From the NCBI GenBank assembly GCA_003118195.1, contig BEXV01001154.1:1-64000 (forward strand): 64,000 nucleotides of DNA, read 5' to 3'. The DNA comes from Hemicentrotus pulcherrimus. Lineage: Eukaryota; Echinodermata; Echinoidea; Camarodonta; Strongylocentrotidae. Below are positions 61,401-64,000 of this stretch, one piece after another. The notes beneath the pieces are model-generated. The model was given only the letters and a program-made list of their open reading frames with translations. It searched no databases and was not told the DNA's origin. How positions within the stretch are numbered: the first letter of the stretch is position 1; each line of letters opens with the position of its first letter. A program made the position numbers and the translations under genes.

Positions 61401-64000
61401 GTACATCACAGAACAGACAACCTGAACACAAAATGATAATACATGTTCACGAACATGTAGCTTACACTCATGACGTTTAATTAAGATTCAGGATTCATGC
61501 CAAACTAGCTCTGAATATGAATGCCGGCAAAGTCACTTATTTCAGATAAACTAAAATCAAACAAAGAAATTACACATACCTCTGACACAAAGCTGGGGAG
61601 CGGTGCTTCCAACTGGACAAGAGAAGCCAGCTGGACATGTGAAATGGACAGGGGTCTTGGTTGCTTGACCGCCAGGACAGTAGAAGCCAGCGTAGCACAG
61701 ACCAGATGGTACAGGCAGACTCTCACCGGCGCAGTAGGATCCTTTAGAGGCAAACAGATGTACCGGTACGTGTGTATTGTTTTAAAAGAATTAGAAAGGG
61801 CGAAAAAGGACTAAATATGGATGAACGTCCCTCATGTATTGTAAATAGTTGTAACAATCAAAAGCCCATTAGACAAACAAGTGTAAGCATGTATATGATT
61901 TTATCATTATAGTAACCATCGTTGTCAATTTATAGGGCCATACGTGTACACTGTACGTGTTTCCTTTCATTAGTGGCACAAGGGGACAGGAAGGTCCATT
62001 CAAATTTTGTAATTAATTTTTTGCAAAAGCTGTCCTTTTACAAACAAAAGGAAATATGAGCAAATTTAGAAAATCTTTGAAATGCTTTCTGTATGGATTC
62101 TTAATGAAAGACAGGCATCTGTAAATTCACAGCAACAAGAGTATGTACTTGTGATTGTGGATTAGTCTCCTCCCTACAAAAAAAGTGGACTAGTCCACTC
62201 ACCTGGTGTGCAAGACTCGCAATTGGCTGGCTCTGTGTTGCCTGTGGTGTTTGAGAACGTCCCATTGGAACACGGGGTAGGATAGGCCGAGCCCATCTCA
62301 CAGTAGTGGCCGGTTAGACAATCAAAGCCCTCTGGTTCGGGATTGTCGTTGCCTCCCGGGCAGTAGAAGCCTGCATTGCATGGTGCTGAGAAGGAGAATA
62401 CGGATGTATGATTACAATATTCTGTGGGGTTCGACTTAAAGCGAAAACCTCATGCAAGCTGATATTTGTAAAACTAGGTGATCGATTAGGACGACTCCAC
62501 AGACAGTGATCACATGTGTCCAATAGTAAATGATGGATAGATACTTTTTTTTGTTTTCATTAACATTTAACTAATTCCCTTTTCTTCACCTCTATCATTT
62601 TCATCACAACCACCATCACGGTCATCATCACCGTGACCATTACAGACTTTGTTATCATCCTCATCACCACCGCCACTATGAACATCAACATCATCATCAT
62701 CATTTGATCCCCTCCCCTTCCCATCAACTCCAACACCAATGAAGTCAACATTACCACTACCACCACTACCACCACCACCACCACCAAAGCAACAATTTAT
62801 CCTGTCTCTTACCCGTAGGAGCGTCCAGCTCATAGTCTCTACAGTAGTAGCCCGGATCGCAGTCAATCGGTCTGGATGCCCCTGCTGGGCAGTAGGTACC
62901 AGGTGGACATCTGTTGCCGGTGTAGTTGACCGCTGGACAGGTGCAGTCTGAGATGACAGATGCATTGCCTGCAATACAAATTATCCATAACAGTATATAT
63001 TTTTAAACAAATCTTTGTTCATTATTAATAATAAAATAAGCATAGTTTAAGTAGGGCAATGAAACTATTTTCTTGAGTTTGTAACAGGTACCATCAAATC
63101 GAATAAACCTGGAATAAACTCAATATGACTAGAACAAATTAGACTGGAATCAGAAATTCAATCTATTTTGAACTGGAACACCAACCTATTGCTAGAGGCA
63201 TAGAACTAGCCGATCCTCCAGTGCAAAACCAGCCAGCCGAGCAGTTACCTGTCGGCGCCGGCAACCCCTCGCCCTGGCAGTACATCCCTGGAGGGCAAAG
63301 GTCACAGGAAGTGCTATTCTGCTGTATGGTGAGTGCGTTGTAAGTACCTTCGGGGCATGGGTACTGGATGGCGTAGCTGGTGCTGAGGGGGCAATAGTAG
63401 CCCTCGGGGCAGGGGTACATGGTAGGGTCACTGGTGTTGGATGGGCAATAGTAGCCGGCTGTGCAGGCATCACATGAGGATTGCTCTGTATGATAAGAAG
63501 ACAATGAATCCGATGATAAATCTAAATGCGGTATGGACTTTCTGACATGAATTGGAGAAAAAGTGCCCTCATATTTCACTAACAGTGTACATGTATATGC
63601 ACATATCTGATTTATTTAACCCACTTTAACAGTATAATGAGAATTATTTTTAAAAAAGAGAAACAATTCAAAAGAGCCAAATATGAGATGGTAGTTTGTC
63701 CATTTTCATTTTTAGGAAACAACATGCATGGTTGAAAACAAATCACAAAATTTCCGAACTGAGTATATATATATATATATTTTGTTGAAAGAAGCTTATT
63801 TCTACAATTACAAATATCACAAAGCTGAAACACTTCATGCTTTCTTCAATTTACTGACAGTTAATAATTAAACATTCAATTAATAATTTAAATGATCTTA
63901 GAAGAGAGAAAGCTAAAGTGACAGAAAGTGGGTAATTTCTCACGTGGGCTACTGGTGTAGGTGCCAGCATCACACTCCAACGGAAGAACCGAACCTGTCG
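20099..64000 (-). CDS. Gene B: giant single-pass receptor-like protein, GCC2/GCC3-repeat ectodomain and coiled-coil cytoplasmic tail (5' partial)
   Basis: Reading the minus strand I find 53 coding exons whose GT/AG borders and phases chain together (about 3,850 codons), ending at a TAA at 20099-20101. The order is cysteine-rich repeats (64000 to 42382), a linker (42160-40002), a beta-rich domain (39322-38786), one transmembrane helix (about 38.45 kb), then a long charged cytoplasmic tail. The repeats carry CPxGxYC and PCPPGTY-type motifs typical of the GCC2/GCC3 or ephrin-receptor-like family. Such repeats are extracellular in known proteins, so type I topology is inferred; the signal peptide must lie beyond 64000. 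Function and ligand are unknown. Oddities are an exon cut by a gap at 51544, an in-frame TAG at 31613 and an assembly duplication at the 3' end. A possible poly(A) signal (AATAAA) sits at 19382-19387. Splice sites are read by eye and lack transcript support. Confidence 0.85.
20478..21718. repeat. 620-bp tandem duplication around a single N (likely unmerged haplotypes)
   Basis: 20478-21097 and 21099-21718 are equal in length (620 bp) with a few substitutions, meeting exactly at the N at 21098. An older partial copy of the first 125 bp lies at 20354-20478. The block includes a minus-strand SINE and the donor end of exon 21695-21859. Confidence 0.9.
20752..20975 (-). mobile_element. SINE fragment, minus strand (repeated at 21373-21596)
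   Basis: The reverse complement has the tRNA-like head (gtggtctaatggacaagtca, B box gttcaaaacc) and the SINE body word 'aaatgggtacctgataaatg'. The second copy lies in the duplicated block. Confidence 0.7.
22549..22737. mobile_element. Foldback element, AGTCAAACCTG ends
   Basis: It begins agtcaaacctgtct and ends gacaggtttgactgta, with internal 'aaggtcacctgtctatagtg'. It is the same family as 56162-56268. Diverged members are at 39828-39999, 46841-46915 and 59896-60030. Confidence 0.7.
22870..23190. repeat. GA-rich simple sequence in a gene B intron
   Basis: Degenerate (GA)n/(GGA)n purine tract on the plus strand, interrupted by short unique parts. It is not coding. Confidence 0.75.
23259..26629 (-). 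CDS. Gene B exons 49-52: globular tail region with zincin-like HALAH motif
   Basis: Exons: 26413-26629, 25539-25868, 23796-24123 and 23259-23424 (phases 0-1, 1-1, 1-2, 2-0). Unlike its surroundings this part is not coiled coil but hydrophobic and globular: [34 protein letters not shown], then [16 protein letters not shown] and [20 protein letters not shown]. The segment [11 protein letters not shown] has the layout of the active-site helix of zinc metallopeptidases (HExxH flanked by hydrophobics and Gly), but Ala replaces the catalytic Glu. If related, it would be an inactive zincin or a zinc-binding scaffold. The similarity is short and could be chance. The following residues ([17 protein letters not shown] and on) are acidic and probably disordered. 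I cannot name the domain. A LINE relic and two SINEs sit in the intron between 25539 and 24123. Confidence 0.82.
23587..23740 (-). repeat. Interspersed repeat family 'tctcaattaacataag' (inverted copy)
   Basis: The reverse complement of shared words in 46413-46590 and 61015-61195: 'tatgttaattgagagctgat', the tract with 'gcagggaggt' and the ctatatag-type end. Three copies occur in this window. Confidence 0.65.
24217..24460 (+). mobile_element. tRNA-derived SINE, internally deleted head
   Basis: The A box is intact (tggtcgagtgg); the B box is damaged (ggtccgcggc). The body has 'gtaaatgggtacctggtagg' and 'gccagggtaataattgg'; the tail is 'gagcgctatacaagaaccca' plus (TAT)n. Confidence 0.85.
24725..25090 (-). 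mobile_element. LINE reverse-transcriptase C-terminal relic (RTE-like)
   Basis: The minus-strand translation gives [20 protein letters not shown] then [14 protein letters not shown] before a stop. This is the conserved C-terminal block 'RMLRWMxGVSLxDRxRN ... [10 protein letters not shown]' of RTE-like non-LTR retrotransposons. It is frameshifted and dead, in the intron between gene B exons at 25539 and 24123. Confidence 0.8.
25331..25531 (+). mobile_element. tRNA-derived SINE, second subfamily
   Basis: The head 'ggtggctcagtggtcagagc' has a tRNA A box, with a weak B box (gaacgaaccc). The body differs from 18239 ('gctaccctgggtaaataaaa' near the end) and the tail is (TAT)n. A tail fragment of the same subfamily lies at 40618-40682. 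Confidence 0.8.
26880..27055. repeat. CT-rich simple sequence
   Basis: Degenerate pyrimidine tract, including (CT)n at about 26998-27014, directly after the donor of exon 27059-27190 in the gene's sense. Confidence 0.75.
27059..30723 (-). CDS. Gene B exons 44-48: coiled-coil tail
   Basis: Exons: 30370-30723, 29382-29544, 28702-28865, 28082-28219 and 27059-27190. All are Lys/Glu/Arg/Gln-rich helix: [99 protein letters not shown] and [16 protein letters not shown]. Heptad-like spacing predicts a long parallel coiled coil, perhaps for self-association or scaffold binding (inference). The intron between 30370 and 29544 contains a 280-base gap and a truncated SINE, so a missed exon there is possible, though the phases already agree. 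Exon 28082-28219 has two partial copies downstream (27865-27955 and about 27337-27412) around a 61-bp minisatellite. Confidence 0.82.
27337..27412 (-). pseudogene. Old degraded copy of part of exon 28082-28219
   Basis: The plus-strand words 'acatcctcagtctacc', 'agcatccatctgattttaga' and 'actcagcaactgt' match the exon (gcatcctcagtctatccgca, tccatctggttttggacc) with many changes. Confidence 0.65.
27549..27860. repeat. 61-bp minisatellite, about five units
   Basis: Near-identical 61-bp units (tttccatccatttatttatc, then tgtctatctatatatccatc, then tatccgtccatccatctatc) inside a TCCA/TATC-rich tract (27415-27860). The plus-strand open frame over it is only a repeat translation. It lies between two partial copies of a gene B exon. 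Confidence 0.95.
27865..27955 (-). pseudogene. Recent partial duplicate of exon 28082-28219
   Basis: The last 28 codons plus donor are kept with very few changes (one Lys to Arg, the rest silent), but the 5' half and the acceptor are replaced by TATC/ATCC repeat. It has an intact donor but no good acceptor, so it is probably not spliced in. Confidence 0.8.
29185..29360. repeat. ATC/ACC trinucleotide repeat in intron
   Basis: Imperfect (ATC)n/(ACC)n tract just after the donor of exon 29382-29544 in the gene's sense. Similar tracts are at 33119-33280, 40330-40460, 55840-55905, 57560-58142 and 62590-62790. Confidence 0.85.
29576..29855. other. Assembly gap (280 N)
   Basis: Unresolved bases in a gene B intron. 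The sequence on the right resumes inside a SINE body (cggtaggatgcg). Confidence 0.99.
29856..30083 (+). mobile_element. SINE, 5' end lost in gap
   Basis: Body words 'gctccccagggagtgga', 'cattgtgtgcgggtaagc' and 'tgaccggggtaatag' match the SINE at 18239; the tail is 'gcgccatataagaa' plus (TAT)n. Confidence 0.8.
31148..33496 (-). CDS. Gene B exons 40-43: coiled-coil tail containing an in-frame TAG
   Basis: Exons: 33293-33496, 32763-32936, 32076-32393 and 31148-31657, all phase 0. The peptide is strongly charged helix ([80 protein letters not shown]). In the 510-bp exon the 15th codon is TAG (31613-31615), inside otherwise perfect coiled-coil coding sequence (EEMK, stop, [10 protein letters not shown]). 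CAG (Gln) would fit the context, so a base error, a null allele or a bypassed site are all possible. The AG of this TAG could itself serve as an in-frame splice acceptor 45 nt into the exon. Downstream coding sequence is intact, which argues against long-standing loss. A decayed copy of exon 32763-32936 lies at 32619-32680. Confidence 0.8.
31976..32067 (+). mobile_element. SINE 3' fragment
   Basis: Words 'gccggtgtaatagttggagc' and 'gtgcgctatataaatat' correspond to the 3' half of the SINE family. It lies 9 bp from the donor of exon 32076-32393. Confidence 0.6.
32619..32680 (-). pseudogene. Decayed partial copy of exon 32763-32936
   Basis: The minus-strand translation [16 protein letters not shown] parallels [16 protein letters not shown] of the exon, and the DNA matches (ttggccaattgat against ttggccaatcgat). 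It is about 140 bp downstream and lacks splice borders. Confidence 0.65.
33119..33280. repeat. (ATC)n/(ACC)n tract
   Basis: Imperfect trinucleotide repeat ending about 15 bp before the donor of exon 33293-33496 (in plus coordinates). The His-rich open frame on it is not a gene. Confidence 0.9.
33500..34285. other. Gene B intron, nothing recognised
   Basis: A+T-rich intron between exons 34286-34480 and 33293-33496. No repeat or RNA signal was seen. Confidence 0.5.
34286..37540 (-). CDS. Gene B exons 35-39: first part of cytoplasmic tail
   Basis: Exons: 37321-37540, 36581-36734, 35791-36056, 35155-35391 and 34286-34480. The chain runs from [12 protein letters not shown] through helical, charged sequence ([20 protein letters not shown]), a basic, Ser/Gly-rich spacer ([19 protein letters not shown]), a helix ([19 protein letters not shown]), a Gly-rich loop ([16 protein letters not shown]), then coiled coil ([40 protein letters not shown]). 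The Ser-rich spacer may be phosphorylated (inference). High Glu, Lys, Gln and Leu content with heptad-like spacing supports coiled coil. No enzyme motif is seen. The intron between 35155 and 34480 holds an inverted-repeat element (34803-35108). Confidence 0.83.
34803..35108. mobile_element. Inverted-repeat element, copy 2 of the 17026 family
   Basis: It begins gggtgattcacaaagatacc and ends ctttatgaaacaccccc. Inner inverted parts (caagttgaacttatctctaa against ttagagttaagtttgac) give extended terminal inverted repeats. It lies in a gene B intron. Confidence 0.8.
38283..38451 (-). CDS. Gene B exon 34: transmembrane helix and start of cytoplasmic tail
   Basis: The exon is phase 1 in, 2 out. Joined to the end of the previous exon (DWGLIIG) it gives an uncharged helix ([18 protein letters not shown]) followed at once by [18 protein letters not shown]. 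The positive charges right after the helix support an inside C-terminus (positive-inside rule), making this a type I single-pass protein. It is the only convincing membrane segment in gene B within the window. The donor is GTCAGT. The preceding intron contains a SINE at 38530-38744. Confidence 0.88.
38530..38744 (+). mobile_element. SINE without tRNA head
   Basis: Body words 'ggataatgggtacctggcag' and 'aatccagggtaataattgag'; tail 'gcactatacaagaacccat' plus (TAT)n. It is close to the copy at 24217. Confidence 0.8.
38786..39322 (-). CDS. Gene B exon 33: beta-rich juxtamembrane domain (cupredoxin-like?)
   Basis: This 537-bp exon encodes about 179 residues just outside the membrane. It begins Ser/Thr-rich with a basic patch (SRRRLLS), then a beta-rich segment with alternating hydrophobic residues ([74 protein letters not shown]). 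The piece 'H-x-F-x-x-P-G-x-Y' with flanking strands is like the end of cupredoxin folds, so a cupredoxin-like domain is possible, but the usual copper ligands are not all evident. The 3' end (DWGLIIG) already enters the transmembrane helix, which finishes in the next exon. An extracellular place is inferred from topology. Confidence in coding is high; the fold is a guess. Confidence 0.8.
40002..42160 (-). CDS. Gene B exons 30-32: cysteine-containing linker region
   Basis: Exons: 41884-42160 (phase 1 in, 2 out), 41006-41150 (2 in, 0 out) and 40002-40137 (0 in, 1 out). The CPxGxYC rhythm stops here. Visible pieces are [20 protein letters not shown], then an acidic stretch, [20 protein letters not shown] and [18 protein letters not shown], followed by a Ser/Thr-rich part. 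The Cys spacing differs from the repeats, and the CxCN and CECN motifs recall short EGF-like or laminin-like loops, though I cannot assign a family. The region probably links the repeat rod to the juxtamembrane domain. The intron between 41006 and 40137 carries a 117-bp inverted-repeat element (40779-40895) and an ATC/ATG-rich simple repeat. Confidence 0.75.
40779..40895. mobile_element. 117-bp MITE, copy 2 of the 14015 family
   Basis: The ends tagggacttttagatttgcg and gtgtgaatctaaaagtcccta are inverted, and the interior is shared with 14015-14133. It lies in the gene B intron between exons 41006-41150 and 40002-40137. Confidence 0.88.
42382..51391 (-). CDS. Gene B exons 18-29: membrane-proximal GCC2/GCC3 repeats
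   Basis: Exons: 51138-51391, 50635-50852, 49737-49960, 48931-49077, 47978-48469 (the largest of these, 492 bp), 47159-47267, 46092-46366, 45273-45428, 44333-44548, 43724-43838, 43205-43401 and 42382-42594. All phases agree; 51138/50852 is a phase-0 junction and 50635/49960, 47159/46366 and 43724/43401 are phase 2. The large exon encodes about four repeats without an intron ([57 protein letters not shown]), which suggests fusion of smaller repeat exons. Cysteine spacing is that of GCC2/GCC3 repeats and an extracellular place is expected. A degraded copy of part of exon 50635-50852 sits in the intron before it, at about 50948-51007. Confidence 0.85.
46413..46720 (+). repeat. Interspersed repeat plus SINE fragment
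   Basis: 46413-46590 matches 61015-61195 (cttatgttaattgagagctg, ctatatag, gtggtctaatc). 46600-46712 holds a diverged SINE 5' body (catttgccactcttaaccca, taaatgggtagct). Confidence 0.65.
50948..51007 (-). pseudogene. Partial copy of exon 50635-50852
   Basis: Words 'ttggtagtcagttccgttt' and 'agtaccccttggggcagaca' match 50770-50823 of the exon with few changes. This copy lies upstream of its parent in the gene's sense, and no splice sites flank it. A tRNA-like SINE head (B box on the minus strand) follows at 51008-51090. Confidence 0.8.
51544..51544. other. Single-N join inside a gene B exon
   Basis: The exon that starts at 51614 reaches this N without a donor, and the reading phase does not fit the next exon. 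Coding bases are missing here. Confidence 0.85.
51545..56714 (-). CDS. Gene B exons 11-17: GCC2/GCC3 repeats, last exon cut by a gap
   Basis: Exons: 56583-56714, 55926-56087, 55501-55623, 54640-54799, 53916-54091, 52797-52988 and 51545-51614. The repeats continue (for example [56 protein letters not shown]). Exons 54640-54799 and 53916-54091 share a phase-2 intron; the others are phase 1. The last exon starts normally with a phase-1 acceptor ([20 protein letters not shown]) but runs into the single N at 51544 before any donor. As it stands it is 70 bp and leaves phase 2, whereas the next exon needs phase 1, so its 3' end and donor are missing from the assembly. The intron below 55926 holds a decayed copy of that exon's tail at about 55803-55843. 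Confidence 0.83.
51665..52115. repeat. Four-unit tandem array, 105-117 bp units
   Basis: 'ctgaaatccttgcatttg' recurs at 51721, 51826, 51943 and 52049, each followed by 'agagcaat', 'taacagatttctgacatttg' and 'attgacaatacgtttt'. The unit resembles the interior of the inverted-repeat element at 59468-59611. Confidence 0.85.
52300..52562 (+). mobile_element. LINE 3' coding relic, plus strand
   Basis: One frame gives [12 protein letters not shown] then [14 protein letters not shown], and after a shift [13 protein letters not shown] and stop. This is the usual C-terminal block of RTE/Jockey-like reverse transcriptases (G-K-I-x-x-R-R-S-R-G-R). It is broken by stops and a frameshift and opposite in sense to gene B. 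A short (GA)n follows. Confidence 0.75.
53000..53880. other. Gene B intron, no gene seen
   Basis: A+T-rich. A plus-strand open frame at 53428-53697 has no family or splice support. Confidence 0.5.
54938..55157. repeat. Nearly perfect 110-bp tandem duplication
   Basis: 54938-55047 and 55048-55157 differ at one base (aaagccgtcc against aaagcagtcc). It lies in a gene B intron; no copy was recognised elsewhere. Confidence 0.93.
55803..55843 (-). pseudogene. Decayed copy of the tail of exon 55926-56087
   Basis: The minus-strand translation IYSGFARRA parallels FYSGYTHRA of the exon, and the DNA word gccgctatagat(a) matches gccgctatagaac. A CAC/CAT repeat separates it from the parent. Confidence 0.65.
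56162..56268. mobile_element. Foldback element with 14-bp TACAGTCAAACCTG ends
   Basis: The termini tacagtcaaacctg and caggtttgactgta are exact inverted repeats. Inside, 'gaccacctgtctacaaag' is duplicated and faces 'ggcggtcgctatagacag'. It is non-coding. Confidence 0.85.
56720..57296. other. Gene B intron, no gene seen
   Basis: A+T-rich, with a short duplicated 'tactggaaaaaaaaaggt' at about 56850-56885. Confidence 0.5.
57297..64000 (-). CDS. Gene B exons 1-10 in window: N-terminal GCC2/GCC3 repeats
   Basis: Exons (minus strand): 63944-64000 (5' end beyond window), 63186-63485, 62813-62968, 62203-62385, 61580-61741, 60719-60928, 59645-59824, 58736-59005, 58155-58289 and 57297-57521. After the first, every intron here is phase 1, so each complete exon is a symmetrical 1-1 unit that can be duplicated or lost without a frameshift. 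The peptide is a string of units such as [37 protein letters not shown] and [10 protein letters not shown], with a Cys every 6-12 residues and many N-x-S/T sites. This is the GCC2/GCC3 (ephrin-receptor-like) pattern, expected to be secreted, disulfide-bonded and extracellular. The 57297 exon lies beside a 580-bp CAT/CAC array in the preceding intron. Individual repeat boundaries were not assigned. Confidence 0.85.
57560..58142. repeat. Long imperfect (CAT)n/(CAC)n array
   Basis: About 580 bp of ATC/ACC triplets, the longest simple tract here, between gene B exons 58155-58289 and 57297-57521. It creates spurious His-rich and Ser/Pro-rich open frames in several readings. Confidence 0.95.
59128..59285 (+). 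mobile_element. SINE 3' fragment
   Basis: The tail 'aataagcgctttgagagggc', 'aaaaagcgctatataagaac' and (TAT)n are close to the 3' end at 30000-30080. Confidence 0.7.
59468..59611. mobile_element. Inverted-repeat element with CAGTGACAAATGACA-type arms
   Basis: 'catcagtgacaaatgacag' faces 'gtcactgatttttgtcatc' and the outer ends gcgtttcaaaaaa and aggctttgtgaaatg are inverted. The interior 'gctactgaaatccttgcttc' is shared with the array at 51665. Confidence 0.7.
60030..60718. other. Gene B intron, no gene seen
   Basis: A+T-rich. The 64-codon plus-strand frame at 60372-60566 has no support. Confidence 0.5.
61015..61195 (+). repeat. Interspersed repeat, copy of 46413 family
   Basis: Shared words 'cttatgttaattgagagctg', 'gatttgatg' and 'gcagggaggtctaatc' with 46413-46590, and inverted at 23587-23740. 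Confidence 0.7.
61815..62202. other. Gene B intron, nothing recognised
   Basis: Unique A+T-rich sequence without a repeat or coding signal. Confidence 0.5.
62590..62790. repeat. (ATC)n/(CAC)n tract adjoining an exon
   Basis: Imperfect trinucleotide repeat ending about 25 bp from the donor of exon 62813-62968. Confidence 0.85.
63490..63943. other. Gene B intron, nothing recognised
   Basis: A+T-rich with a short (AT)n at about 63763-63780. Confidence 0.5.

Overview
This is animal nuclear DNA, A+T-rich and dense in introns, from a draft assembly (two long N gaps plus single-N joins at 13979, 15962, 21098, 38101 and 51544). My best guess is a sea urchin or close deuterostome relative. The reasons are short phase-1 exons split by introns of roughly 0.3-2 kb, tRNA-headed SINEs ending in 'gcgctatataagaa' plus (TAT)n, many short inverted-repeat elements, and an unmerged haplotype block at about 20.5-21.7 kb. 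No species is proven by the sequence. Layout: 0.4-10.2 kb holds the 5' part of gene A (minus strand; it continues past base 1). It is an unnamed protein whose large exon encodes a coiled coil built from 56-57 residue repeats. From 2 to 20 kb, inside and beyond gene A, lie mobile and satellite DNA: elements carrying GGGTGCA repeats, a CR1/L2-like LINE 3' end, a perfect 44-bp hairpin, foldback elements, a six-unit satellite and SINEs. From 20.1 kb to the right edge runs gene B, also on the minus strand, which fills two thirds of the window; its 5' end is beyond 64000. I could chain 53 coding exons with compatible splice phases into about 3,850 codons, apart from one exon cut by a gap. From the N-terminal side gene B encodes: (1) about 1,900 residues of cysteine-rich repeats of the GCC2/GCC3 (ephrin-receptor-like) type, mostly on phase-1 symmetrical exons; (2) a cysteine-containing linker and a beta-rich juxtamembrane domain; (3) one transmembrane helix; (4) a cytoplasmic tail of about 1,600 residues, mostly charged coiled coil. 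The tail also holds a globular region with the motif HALAH, which looks like a zincin motif (HExxH) that has lost its catalytic Glu. I cannot name gene B beyond its domain types. The most notable points are the giant receptor with its coiled-coil tail and pseudo-zincin, an in-frame TAG in a tail exon (31613-31615), and decayed partial copies of gene B's own exons in neighbouring introns or 3' flank (about 19.9, 27.4, 27.9, 32.65, 50.97 and 55.82 kb). No CRISPR array, operon, rRNA or convincing functional tRNA gene was seen.
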